Assembly: GCA_947167135.1 (NCBI GenBank)
Contig: CAMVGV010000016.1
Location: 1-52,564 of the forward strand
Origin: an uncultured Lachnospiraceae bacterium
GTDB lineage: Bacteria; Bacillota; Clostridia; Lachnospirales; Lachnospiraceae
Direction of reading: 5' to 3'
DNA length: 52,564 nt
Of the stretch, positions 43,208 to 51,624 are shown in pieces. Numbering within the stretch: position 1 is the first letter of the stretch; every line of letters starts with the position of its first letter. Under the pieces are notes generated by a model. The model saw nothing but the letters and a program-made list of their open reading frames with translations. It was not told the DNA's origin and searched no databases. A program made the translations under genes and the position numbers.

Positions 43208-44152
43208 ATGATAAGGCAAAGGCTTGTTGCGTTGACAGGTGTTGTAATACTGACGGCTTTTAGCATTACAGGATGTAAAAGTGAAAATAAGGAGACAGCT
43301 GCTTCCGGCACGGTTGAATCTGTGGAGAATAAGGCAACAGAGACATCTTCCGTGGAAGAGCCGGAAGCCGGCATGGGAAATCCATGGGTAGAGATCACGG
43401 AGGAGGAGGCTAAGAAGTATTGTCCCCGGCTGTTCAAGGCTCCTGAGGGGGCAAAGGGTCAGGAATGGCAAAAATGCGAGGCACTTGGCGATCCGGAAAA
43501 GGGAACACAGCCGATGGTCCAGCTGAGTTTTGAGCTGGATGATCTGAATTTTACTGCCAGAGCACAGTACGGAGCCGTTGAGGATGCTGATATTTCGGGG
43601 ATATATACCGAATGGACTGTAGGCCCGGAGGATACAACCCTTGCGAATTGGGGTGGTGGACATATGTCCGGTAAAACCTACAGGGCGATAAATGATTCGG
43701 GATACACAGACCTTATTACCTGGTATGATGTGGAGATCGGTATCAAATATTCTCTTTCTACCGCATCGGAGGATCTTGACGGATTCGACATACAGGCTGT
43801 GGCAGAGCAGATGTATTCAGAGGAGAACGAGCCAAATACGGGAGCAGAAGAAGACGGGGAGGATACTTCGAAAAAACAGATCACAGAAGAGGAGGCTCTG
43901 TCTGCGGTCAGGAATTACTGCTACGCAAATAATGCAGATCTTAAGGAAATCGAAGAAAAGGGCGAGTATCCGGTATATTGGGAGATTGAATCCAATGACG
44001 GAAAAGAGATAGTGGTTCTTTTCAGGTCATATACGGGAGCTGAGATCCGGTATCATATTGACGCTGTGAGCGGAGACACTTACGTAACAGAATTTGTTCC
44101 CGGAGTAACTTCCGAGGAAGAAAGAACAGATGAGAGCTTTAATATCAGATAA
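43208..44152 (+). CDS. Lipoprotein with a PepSY-like C-terminus
   Basis: This is a 314-aa membrane-anchored extracellular protein. A signal peptide ends in the lipobox SITGC (C23), followed by a Ser/Glu/Thr-rich linker to about residue 58. The first domain (WVEITEEEAKKYCPRLFKAP..., TWYDVEIGIKYSLS) has alternating strands; I do not recognise it. After an acidic linker (ENEPNTGAEEDGEDTSK) comes ITEEEALSAVRNYCYANNAD...YHIDAVSGDTYVTEF, a PepSY-like repeat. It is 17 nt upstream of the 1499-aa gene and probably co-transcribed with it. Function unknown. Confidence 0.78.
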   Translation: MIRQRLVALTGVVILTAFSITGCKSENKETAASGTVESVENKATETSSVEEPEAGMGNPWVEITEEEAKKYCPRLFKAPEGAKGQEWQKCEALGDPEKGTQPMVQLSFELDDLNFTARAQYGAVEDADISGIYTEWTVGPEDTTLANWGGGHMSGKTYRAINDSGYTDLITWYDVEIGIKYSLSTASEDLDGFDIQAVAEQMYSEENEPNTGAEEDGEDTSKKQITEEEALSAVRNYCYANNADLKEIEEKGEYPVYWEIESNDGKEIVVLFRSYTGAEIRYHIDAVSGDTYVTEFVPGVTSEEERTDESFNIR

Positions 44153-44169
44153 GTAATAGGGGAAAGAAT

Positions 44170-47100
44170 ATGGCATTTAGATTTAAGATTGGATTACCGG
44201 AAAATATAGAGTTAACTCCCCAGCAGGAGGAGCAGTTTAATAATTTAAGGCAAAAGTATAACAATAAGATCTGTAACAGCAGGGAAGAAGTAAAAACCGC
44301 CTATAAGGAGCTGTGCACTGAATACGAGAGTATCACGGGTGTCAAGCTGCCGGAGAAATCGAATAAATACGGCGACCATACCATATTGAATATTAGCGCG
44401 ACGATACAGGCTCTTATAAACAATGCAGCGACTCCCGAGGAAAAGGATAGGTGGCAGCAATGGCATGAAAAAATAAAAAATATAATGGATGTTGCAGCAA
44501 TCAAGAGAGCCGAGCTGCAGCAAAAGCCCGGAGCTCTTATGGTTTCATACAACAGCACCACCATGGGACCTTCAAATGTTGAGTATTACCCCCTGGAGCT
44601 GGAGGCAGAGCTGAACACCCTTCTTCAATCCTTTAAAACTGAGCTTAAAAATGAAGTTGGCCGCCTGCCCGTAGCCGGAGCCGACTTTAGCAATAATGAT
44701 TTAAAGCGCGATCTGCTGGAATTGCTCGTCGGACAGACTGATGCCGCATTAAACGGAAGCCTTGATGAACAATCCTTAAATCCGGATGATTATTTACTTC
44801 CAAACTCTTACGAAGGACTGATACCGGGCTTTTCACCATACGGTATCGGAAAGAAGGATCCCAAAGACATTTCAAAGCTGTATGTCACGGATTATGTCAG
44901 GGCAAACAGGGTATTACCGCTGTCTACAGTACCCGCAAAGGGAATCAAACTTACGAATGCAACAATAGAATATGAGAATAAGGTCTCGGGCGGAAATGTT
45001 ACTGAAGCTGATGAGATCAAGGTCAGGGAAGTGATATTGACCGAAGGGGCAGAATTCCTTTATGCCATAGACAAGATTAAGAAAAACATTAATCATAAAG
45101 ACGTAAAGGAAGCTTTCCCGGGGGTAGTGGACGGAGCATATTATGATTCATTTGGAGGCAGGGGGCAGTTTGAGAACTGGTCTGCGATAAACAGGGCCAG
45201 GAGAAAACTGATCATAAACGGCTGGGCAATGTCCGATATCACTGCCATAGGAAGACTTGCTCATATTATCCCTGCTGCAAAGGGAAACAATGCCAATGCA
45301 CCGCAGATTCCCCGATATACGGAAGAAGAGCTTAGAGCGGTAAATTCGCTCGAAGAAAAGCTGAATAACTGTTTATCACAGGTGCCGGGGAATGAAGGAA
45401 ATCGTAAGGCCCTTCTGGAATCACTTATTGCAGAGATCGACAGGATGCCTGAGCAGACCCTGGACCGCCTGGTACCCTTACGCGCCATAAGGAATGATCT
45501 TAATAAAGCCCTGGAGCATCAGCTTACAGATGTTGAAAAGCGCTTCCTGGAAAATCCTGCTGCCCTTAAGACCATGGCTGACCGTCATCCGGTAAAGGAA
45601 TATACGGATGCAGAGCAGCAAAGGGATCTTCAGTGGATCGCGGAGATAAGGGAAAAGGATAAGGAGCTTAATAATATCTTCGATACTGATCCTTATGCCT
45701 ATGACCACATAAGGGCTATGCAGTCCTCACTCGGGGGTGACACTGAGCTTTTTGTCAATGTGGTGAAGGATTATATCGGCGAAAAAGACTGGAATGCCTT
45801 CAGCAGGATATCTCCCGGAAGGGAAGATGATTATAATAAAGCTCTGGATGTTCTGACTCGTCCGGATTCTCCTTACTATGTAGCGGATAACCACAAGGTT
45901 CTTAAAGATGTGGAGGATGCCCTGCGTCTGCGTCAGCTCAATGCACCGGAGAAGAATTATTCCAACATAGGAGCCGGTCATTTGGTGGCGGTTATCCGTT
46001 ATACCGCCAATGTTATACCTGCGATAGATCCGGCTCAGTCTGAGAAAGAGCTGATGGACGAAGCAATGGCTGATCAGGCGAGTGGAAATGAAAAAGCAAG
46101 ACAGAAGGGATATGTTGATCGTCTGAATAAGGTACTTGACTCACCGGGGGCTCTCACGCCCGCTCAGCAGAGAGCCGAGATAGCAAAATGCGTAGGCGGA
46201 CTCCTTATGCCGATAGGGATCAAAGCCGTGGGTTTTAGGGATAATAATAGTATCTTCAATAAGGAAAACCCGGCCGGAAATGAAAAGGAGGAGCTTGAAA
46301 ACTCTGTTATCAAGCCTTTTGATCTACCGGGAGGTCTGATCAGCAAACCATATGCAGACAGTATAAAAGATATCCTTATACTTGCGGAAAAGGGTATAAA
46401 TCGCGCAGAAGAGCTGATGATAAACAGCGGAGAGACTGTGGCTGCCGTTCATATAAAGCCCTATCAGAGATTCCTGAGGAATGCCAACAGAGGGCTTATG
46501 GAGATGAAGCTTCAGGCTATGGATCCCTTGTTAAAGATAGGAGAGGCAAACTTAAGGGGCCCGATCTCTGAGGATAAAAGGCAGAATAATCCCATCGATC
46601 CCGGAAAGACAAGGGATTTTACTCATTCAGAGATGGAGGAAAAGGCTGAGATATTTCCTCTTCATAAGGTGATAAATGCACAGTATGAGCTGAATGATAT
46701 CTGGGGTGAATACCTGACAGAGCAGCAGAAGGGTAAGGTCTCTCCGGAGAGGGAGAGAGAATACTGGAACAGGATGAATGCCTGCTACACTACCATAGAA
46801 ACTGTGACAAATGACCTTATTGCAAAGCAGGAGAAGGATCCCAAATTTGCAGATAACAATATGAGGATCTTATTTGGCCAGCCTAACGCGGAAGAATCAT
46901 TTAAGGATGCAGTCTCGGCATCGAGAGGGCTGAAGCCCTTGTTGAAGCATATCTCCAGTAGGAGAGATGCAGTAGCCAACGGCTGGCCATTAAGTGATCT
47001 GGGTCTGTATTCTCACTTTGGCCAATTATCATCTGCTGTCGAGAAGCACATATCCTCGCTGGAGTCAGGAGGAGAAGTCACAGCAGGCTTTGCAGGTAAA

Positions 47101-48669
47101 CTTAAGGAGTTTAATAATTTCATTCATGAAAAGATCCTGAACAAGCCTTATGAAGCTGATCCTATAAAAAGAGCAGATCTATATAATGAGATCGCAGAAA
47201 AACTGAATGGTATCACGAATGAAAGAGACCGCCTTTTACAAACTAAAGGGATGTCAAAGACAGTAAGGGATTCGGTCAAAAATGTGCTGAGCCGCGCAGA
47301 TAATGTAAATAATCTGGGCGAGGACGGGGGCATGCCGCTTGAATACGAATTGAGGAGTCTGGCGGCAGAATATCGGATCGAAGCCATAGAGGCTAAAAAG
47401 AAAAACTGCCTTGATGAGATAAAGTCTGTGGCGGATCCCATAGTATATAACGAGCTGAGATCCTGGATAAGAAATGAACCACCGAAACAGAACCATCTCG
47501 GCATAGATCCGTCCTTTGTCGGAAAAGCTGATATATATATTAAGTCCGGTATGGGGGAGCTCAATAAGGAGATAGAGGCCATAAGAGCGGGGAAGGAGAC
47601 GACCCTCGAAGGTAAGACGGGATTGAAAAGCGAAAATGCCGTAGATGCTATACGCAATATGCTGGATGCCTCAGATTCCATCTTCCACCGGGATTCGAAG
47701 CAGTATAAGACCATAAAGGAGAGCCTGAATAAGCTGCGGGACGGTACGGCAACTGCTGAGGACAAAGCAAAGCTCACGGCGGATGTAAAGACCTGGCTTA
47801 CCGATCCCGGGTATGACCGCATCCATAAGCACTCAAAGAATGAATTTGACAATACACGCTTTAATATAATGTTTACTCTTGCGAATGAACTGGATCCTGC
47901 CTGGGCTAAGGAAAATTTCGCTGATATGAACATTGCGGGGCTTCATGGAGAGAAGGCAGACAATACCTCCTTCCATAATGTGCACGAATTTACTAATTTC
48001 ATGCATAGACAGATGGCTGACGGAGGCTTTCTTATGGAGGTCAGAGCAGTAGAGAGCCAGCGCTGGTATCTGAAGGCAGATAGCTACGGACAAAAGGGAC
48101 TTGTGGAGGAAGTGCTTCGTGTCAGAGAGGATACTGCTTTTACAGATAAAGATAGACTTAAGGCAGAGCAGGATAATATCGGGAAGCTGATGAAGGGCGA
48201 CACCGGTTTCGAGCAGAAATTTGAAAAGCTTATGCAGTACCATAATGCGTGTATGACCAGTATGTCCGGCAATCAGGTGGCTCTCGGTCTGGGCGGGAAA
48301 TACGAGGAGAAGATCAAGAATAAGATGGACAAGCTCAGGAGAGAAGCTTTGGATGGTCTTAGGACCTACATCAACAATCCTCAGAACAGGACAGCACCGG
48401 ACTACAAAAAGGCTGTGACGGCCTACGGCGTCATGGATCCTTATGCGGCCCATGTTTTCATCGCAGATATGAGAAAGAATAACCCTGCGGATAAGGTCAT
48501 AAGGGAACTTAATCTGGTGGATCTTGAAAAGAAGGAAGGTATAGATCTCGGAGGACGCAGGGCTCTTCGTATGAAGAAGCAGCAGCTTCGTCAGGCTGAA
48601 AGGGTGAATCAGGCTGTAAATAATAACAATCAGTCAGTGAATAACCCTGTACTGAGGCAGCAGTCATAA
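44170..48669 (+). CDS. Giant 1499-aa protein of unknown family with an internal repeat
   Basis: I recognise no known domain. There is no signal peptide or membrane segment, and the protein is charged and largely helical. One motif occurs twice: RRKLIINGWAMSDI (344-357) and RRDAVANGWPLSDL (931-944), that is RRx4NGWx2SD[IL]. In both places helical stretches rich in Leu and Glu follow for about 90 residues, which suggests a duplicated module of about 590 residues spacing. The C-terminus is polar and Asn/Gln-rich (RQAERVNQAVNNNNQSVNNP). GGGGAAAG precedes the ATG, 17 nt after the lipoprotein gene. It is comparable in style to the 908-aa protein at 35627. Scaffold or effector roles are conceivable only. 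Confidence 0.85.
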   Translation: MAFRFKIGLPENIELTPQQEEQFNNLRQKYNNKICNSREEVKTAYKELCTEYESITGVKLPEKSNKYGDHTILNISATIQALINNAATPEEKDRWQQWHEKIKNIMDVAAIKRAELQQKPGALMVSYNSTTMGPSNVEYYPLELEAELNTLLQSFKTELKNEVGRLPVAGADFSNNDLKRDLLELLVGQTDAALNGSLDEQSLNPDDYLLPNSYEGLIPGFSPYGIGKKDPKDISKLYVTDYVRANRVLPLSTVPAKGIKLTNATIEYENKVSGGNVTEADEIKVREVILTEGAEFLYAIDKIKKNINHKDVKEAFPGVVDGAYYDSFGGRGQFENWSAINRARRKLIINGWAMSDITAIGRLAHIIPAAKGNNANAPQIPRYTEEELRAVNSLEEKLNNCLSQVPGNEGNRKALLESLIAEIDRMPEQTLDRLVPLRAIRNDLNKALEHQLTDVEKRFLENPAALKTMADRHPVKEYTDAEQQRDLQWIAEIREKDKELNNIFDTDPYAYDHIRAMQSSLGGDTELFVNVVKDYIGEKDWNAFSRISPGREDDYNKALDVLTRPDSPYYVADNHKVLKDVEDALRLRQLNAPEKNYSNIGAGHLVAVIRYTANVIPAIDPAQSEKELMDEAMADQASGNEKARQKGYVDRLNKVLDSPGALTPAQQRAEIAKCVGGLLMPIGIKAVGFRDNNSIFNKENPAGNEKEELENSVIKPFDLPGGLISKPYADSIKDILILAEKGINRAEELMINSGETVAAVHIKPYQRFLRNANRGLMEMKLQAMDPLLKIGEANLRGPISEDKRQNNPIDPGKTRDFTHSEMEEKAEIFPLHKVINAQYELNDIWGEYLTEQQKGKVSPEREREYWNRMNACYTTIETVTNDLIAKQEKDPKFADNNMRILFGQPNAEESFKDAVSASRGLKPLLKHISSRRDAVANGWPLSDLGLYSHFGQLSSAVEKHISSLESGGEVTAGFAGKLKEFNNFIHEKILNKPYEADPIKRADLYNEIAEKLNGITNERDRLLQTKGMSKTVRDSVKNVLSRADNVNNLGEDGGMPLEYELRSLAAEYRIEAIEAKKKNCLDEIKSVADPIVYNELRSWIRNEPPKQNHLGIDPSFVGKADIYIKSGMGELNKEIEAIRAGKETTLEGKTGLKSENAVDAIRNMLDASDSIFHRDSKQYKTIKESLNKLRDGTATAEDKAKLTADVKTWLTDPGYDRIHKHSKNEFDNTRFNIMFTLANELDPAWAKENFADMNIAGLHGEKADNTSFHNVHEFTNFMHRQMADGGFLMEVRAVESQRWYLKADSYGQKGLVEEVLRVREDTAFTDKDRLKAEQDNIGKLMKGDTGFEQKFEKLMQYHNACMTSMSGNQVALGLGGKYEEKIKNKMDKLRREALDGLRTYINNPQNRTAPDYKKAVTAYGVMDPYAAHVFIADMRKNNPADKVIRELNLVDLEKKEGIDLGGRRALRMKKQQLRQAERVNQAVNNNNQSVNNPVLRQQS

Positions 48670-48726
48670 CAGTGTTTCAGTTTGGCAACTTAATCCTGTA
48701 AATGCAATAAAGAAAGGACGTAAATC

Positions 48727-48837
48727 CTGGCAAAGATCAATAAGAATGAACGCACAGTTGGGATGGTCAGGAAGTATTCAGTCCGGGTATTTAAGAATCG
48801 CTGTACCGGACATCACAGGAAGGACAGGAAGTACTGA
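48727..48837 (+). CDS. Possible 36-aa basic peptide with CTG start
   Basis: A frame from CTG 48727 to TGA 48835-48837 encodes (M)AKINKNERTVGMVRKYSV followed by RVFKNRCTGHHRKDRKY, a strongly basic peptide. AAAGGA (48713-48718) lies exactly 8 nt before the CTG, better than any site for the internal ATG at 48763. Its stop directly touches the ATG of the aldo/keto reductase (TGAATG), suggesting coupling. CTG starts are rare, and another 32-codon frame overlaps (48746-48841), so this is tentative. Confidence 0.35.
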   Translation: MAKINKNERTVGMVRKYSVRVFKNRCTGHHRKDRKY

Positions 48838-49869
48838 ATGAAGCAGATAGTATTAGGATCCACGGGAATAAAAGTTCCCCAGAACGGTTTTGGTGCGTTA
48901 CCCATACAGAGGGTTTCAAAGGAAGAAGCGGTAATGATCCTTCGAGATGCCTACAAGGGCGGAATGCGTTTTTTTGATACTGCCAGAGCGTACAGCGACA
49001 GTGAGGAAAAACTCGGAGCAGCTTTCGGAGCCGGATGGGTAAAGAGGGAGGATATTGTTATCGCCACAAAAACTCCTGCCAAAACACCGGAGGATTTTTG
49101 GAAGGATCTGGACATTTCTTTGAATAAGCTGAAAACAGAATACATTGATATTTTCCAGTTCCATCTTATGGGGGAGTGCTGGAAACCGGATGATGGAACA
49201 GGAATGTATGAGTGTATGCTCGAAGCCAGGAAAAAAGGGCTTATCCGTCATATTGGAGGGACAGCGCATAAGATCGGGGTTGCAAAGGAAATAGCGGATT
49301 CCGGGCTATATGAAACCCTTCAGTATCCTTTCAGCTATCTTGCTTCAGATATGGAAAAGGAATTGGTACAGATCTGCAATAAAAACAATGTCGGTTTTAT
49401 TGCTATGAAGGGACTGGCCGGTGGGCTTATTACCAATTCAAGGGCTGCAATGGCCTTTATTTCGCAGTATGACGGAATCATACCCATATGGGGTATCCAG
49501 AGAAAAAGCGAACTTGATGAGTGGCTTTCATTTTTTGATAAAACAGCGGAAATGGATGAAGAAATAAAAGCATTCATTGAAGCAGAAAGACAAGAGCTGA
49601 GAGGTGAATTCTGCAGGGGATGCGGATATTGTATGCCCTGTTCAGTCGGGATCCAGATAAACCAGTGCAACCGTATGGCTTTGATGCTCCGCCGTGCGCC
49701 AAGCAAGGACTGGTTGTCAGAGCACTGGCAGAACGAGATGGAGAAGATAGAAAACTGCATTAACTGCGGGGCATGCCTTACGAAATGCCCATACGAGCTT
49801 CAGATCCCGGAGCTTCTCAGAAAGAATCTTCAGGATTACCGGGAGGTTCTGAATGGGAAGAGCTGCTGA
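48838..49869 (+). CDS. Aldo/keto reductase with C-terminal 2x[4Fe-4S] domain
   Basis: This 343-aa NAD(P)H-linked oxidoreductase has an N-terminal TIM barrel with FFDTARAYSDSEEKLGAAF (catalytic Asp and Tyr), the Lys in VIATKTPAK and the His in IFQFHLMGE. The C-terminal ferredoxin-like part has CRGCGYCMPC near residue 259 and CINCGACLTKC near 305, so it probably exchanges electrons with a redox carrier. Such iron-sulfur aldo/keto reductases are common in clostridia; the substrate is unknown. AGGAAG lies 7 nt before the ATG. Confidence 0.9.
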   Translation: MKQIVLGSTGIKVPQNGFGALPIQRVSKEEAVMILRDAYKGGMRFFDTARAYSDSEEKLGAAFGAGWVKREDIVIATKTPAKTPEDFWKDLDISLNKLKTEYIDIFQFHLMGECWKPDDGTGMYECMLEARKKGLIRHIGGTAHKIGVAKEIADSGLYETLQYPFSYLASDMEKELVQICNKNNVGFIAMKGLAGGLITNSRAAMAFISQYDGIIPIWGIQRKSELDEWLSFFDKTAEMDEEIKAFIEAERQELRGEFCRGCGYCMPCSVGIQINQCNRMALMLRRAPSKDWLSEHWQNEMEKIENCINCGACLTKCPYELQIPELLRKNLQDYREVLNGKSC

Positions 49870-49891
49870 TCTTATGCACTGCAGCTTTTTA
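49861..49891 (+). terminator. Intrinsic terminator after the aldo/keto reductase
   Basis: AGCTGC (49861-49866, the last two codons) pairs with GCAGCT (49881-49886) around a 14-nt loop, followed directly by T5 (49886-49890). The stem overlaps the coding end. Confidence 0.6.
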
Positions 49892-50023
49892 AAAAACAGA
49901 AAAACCAAAACCGGAAGGACAAGGAAAACAGAACATAATAGCAAATTGCGTAAATTGGTCAAAGTGGGCTTAAAATTGGAATGAGTTGCGGAAATGCGGG
50001 GAATGGGAGTATTATAATTGGAC

Positions 50024-50052
50024 TTGACAGAGAGGGAGATTTAAGATATCAT
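50024..50052 (+). promoter_or_regulatory. Promoter of tRNA-Gly
   Basis: TTGACA (50024-50029) and TATCAT (50047-50052) are exactly 17 bp apart, 11 bp upstream of the mature tRNA 5' end. The gap 49892-50023 shows nothing else identifiable. Confidence 0.7.
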
Positions 50053-50063
50053 ATCCCTTGCGT

Positions 50064-50136
50064 GCGATAGTAGCTTAGCTGGTAAAGCGCCACCTTGCCA
50101 AGGTGGAGACCGCGGGTTCGAATCCCGTCTGTCGCT
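50064..50136 (+). tRNA. tRNA-Gly (anticodon GCC)
   Basis: The acceptor arm GCGATAG pairs with CTGTCGC (50129-50135), with one T-G pair, and the discriminator is T50136 as in tRNA-Gly. The anticodon stem CCACC/GGTGG holds the loop TTGCCAA, giving anticodon GCC. The T arm is GCGGG-TTCGAAT-CCCGT. CCA is not encoded (CTA follows). Confidence 0.96.
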
Positions 50137-50139
50137 CTA

Positions 50140-50177
50140 CCCCGAAAGCCTGTAAAATCAAGGCTTTCGGGATTTTT
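50140..50177 (+). terminator. Intrinsic terminator of tRNA-Gly
   Basis: CCCGAAAGCC (50141-50150) and GGCTTTCGGG (50162-50171) form a perfect 10-bp stem, followed by ATTTTTC. Confidence 0.9.
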
Positions 50178-50201
50178 CATTTTCAAAAATAATCGAAAAT
50201 G

Positions 50202-50223
50202 AGGGGGCGACCAGGGGGCGACC
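50202..50223. repeat. Tandem 11-bp direct repeat
   Basis: AGGGGGCGACC occurs twice without a gap (50202-50212, 50213-50223), between the tRNA-Gly terminator and the decayed RiPP gene. It may mark a recombination or insertion scar beside the tRNA. Confidence 0.6.
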
Positions 50224-50240
50224 AACCTTTTTTGTGTTAT

Positions 50241-50451
50241 GCGAGCGCTTTCTTAAAGGCTTCGCTATAAAGTGTGAAAACTCCGTTGAGATGATAAAAC
50301 CCGCCGAATCCGAGGGCTATGATCTGACAAAGGAGGAGGCGGAGGCTTATCTTGAGGAGCTCGCTGACTTCGAAATGGACGAAGAAGCACTTAAGCAGCA
50401 GGCGGTCGGGATCATTGCTATGCTGCTGGTGGCTGCTTCTGGCACTTGTAA
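50241..50451 (+). pseudogene. Decayed Nif11-type RiPP precursor peptide gene
   Basis: Pieces of one ancestral peptide are spread over three frames. Frame A (from 50241) reads SAFLKASL-stop-SVKTP, matching the Nif11-like leader start. Frame B (through 50398) reads EMIKPAESEGYDLTKEEAEA followed by YLEELADFEMDEEALKQ, the leader body. Frame C (50398-50451) reads AGGRDHCYAAGGCFWHL-stop, giving the double-glycine cleavage site and a short core with two Cys. An open frame from GTG 50234 to 50587 covers part of this but mixes the segments and is not a real protein. The 5' end is lost and no modification enzyme is adjacent. 50452-50658 holds no further gene. Confidence 0.6.
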
Positions 50452-50658
50452 GTGCTGCTTTGTACGCCGGCGAACTGAAGATCCTTTTAAGTTAATTCTC
50501 GGATATATCTTACGGCGTCTTAAGGGATGCAGTACGGGTATTCTTTTTATCATGCTGACTACAGCAGCCTTTCCCTTGCGAAGATAGTGAATACATCTCT
50601 ATTTAAGTTTTTTTGGACAGTGTGCTGACAGACGGACACAGGTAAGGGTGATTTATAA

Positions 50659-51432
50659 ATGTGGTATGTGATTCAGGTCCGGAGCGGTGACGAGGAGACC
50701 GTAAAAAGCTACATTTCAGAGCTCCAGGACAAAGGGACGTACAGTAACATATTTATCCCGCTTTATGAGGAGGTGAGGCGGAGCCATGGAAAGAACCGGA
50801 TCACTTTTAAGAAGATGTTTCCCGGTTACCTTTTTCTGGAGACCTCAACCCCCGGGGACTTTTACGATACTCTGAGGAAGATCCCGAAATTCAAGAGACT
50901 CCTCTCCTTTAAGGAAGATGATGACAGCAGGTTCTTTGTTCCCGTAGGGAAGGATGATGAAGATTTCCTCACATCATTACTTAATGATGGTATAATGCAT
51001 GTGAGCTATATCAGTATGAAAAACCACCGTTATATCGAGAAGGTGGTGGGACCGCTGGCAAAATACAGAAACCACATAAGCAAGCTGGATATTCCCCATA
51101 GAAGAGCCATTGTTGAAACGGAGATGTTCGGAAAACACCGGCGGATACGCTTCGGACTATGGACCGACGGGGATCCGGAGCTGCCCTGGCTTCTTGATAA
51201 TATGGGGCTTCAACAGGAAATGCCGATAGATGCAGGTGCGGTTCCGGATATAGGTGTGCATGTCGGGGACAGGGTTACCGATGATACGGGGATCTATGGA
51301 GATACGGTATTTTCAGTATTATCTGTTAATCTTGCGCGCAGAACCGTAAGTACCGTTTTCACACTTGGCAGTGTGGAAGCCAGGCTGGAATTAAGCGCAG
51401 ACAGGATAAGTGTGGTGGGAACGGTTCGATGA
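50659..51432 (+). CDS. loaP: LoaP-type NusG paralogue (processive antiterminator)
   Basis: LoaP binds RNA polymerase and a leader RNA hairpin and lets it read through terminators in long operons. The 257-aa protein starts with the NusG N-terminal domain (MWYVIQVRSGDEETVKSYIS, MFPGYLFLETSTP). The middle part (GPLAKYRNHISKLDIPHRRA, FGKHRRIRFGLW) resembles other long clostridial LoaP proteins, and a C-terminal KOW-like barrel follows (GDRVTDDTGIYGDTVFSVLS). AAGGGTG lies about 9 nt before the ATG. LoaP usually precedes a large polysaccharide or natural-product operon. None lies within the window's remaining 1.1 kb, so it is either orphaned or separated from its target. Confidence 0.85.
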   Translation: MWYVIQVRSGDEETVKSYISELQDKGTYSNIFIPLYEEVRRSHGKNRITFKKMFPGYLFLETSTPGDFYDTLRKIPKFKRLLSFKEDDDSRFFVPVGKDDEDFLTSLLNDGIMHVSYISMKNHRYIEKVVGPLAKYRNHISKLDIPHRRAIVETEMFGKHRRIRFGLWTDGDPELPWLLDNMGLQQEMPIDAGAVPDIGVHVGDRVTDDTGIYGDTVFSVLSVNLARRTVSTVFTLGSVEARLELSADRISVVGTVR

Positions 51433-51624
51433 ATTTTTCCGGGAAGCAGTAAGGAGCATTAGGTCAGCGCTGCTGTGAGTGCTCTAAGTTGCGGACATAT
51501 GGAGTTTTTGATGGTCTCATACCGGGCGGTATGGATATGGCGAAGCACGGGGAAATGAAGCAGGCCCTAAGCAAATAGTAACCAGCGAAAATCATTTTGG
51601 ACAGAAACCACTTTTCTCACCTTT
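51433..51624 (+). other. Gap between loaP and the transposase-family gene, with an open remnant
   Basis: A frame ending at TAG 51576-51578 is open for 41 codons without a start, reading LGQRCCECSKLRTYGVFDGL then IPGGMDMAKHGEMKQALSK. It may be a gene scrap, but I cannot name it. Possible hairpins are GAGCA (51454-51458)/TGCTC (51479-51483) and ATACC-GGGC-GGTAT. The segment TTTTGGACAG at 51595-51604 also occurs at 50611-50620, before loaP. Confidence 0.25.

Noticed and set aside
50234-50587. A single 117-aa protein from GTG 50234
   Set aside because: Its middle matches a Nif11-type leader, but the sequence before and after matches only in other frames. It is better explained as a decayed gene.
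50611-51604. TTTTGGACAG direct repeats flanking loaP as a mobile element boundary
   Set aside because: A 10-bp match over 1 kb is weak evidence; no inverted ends or recombinase belong to it.
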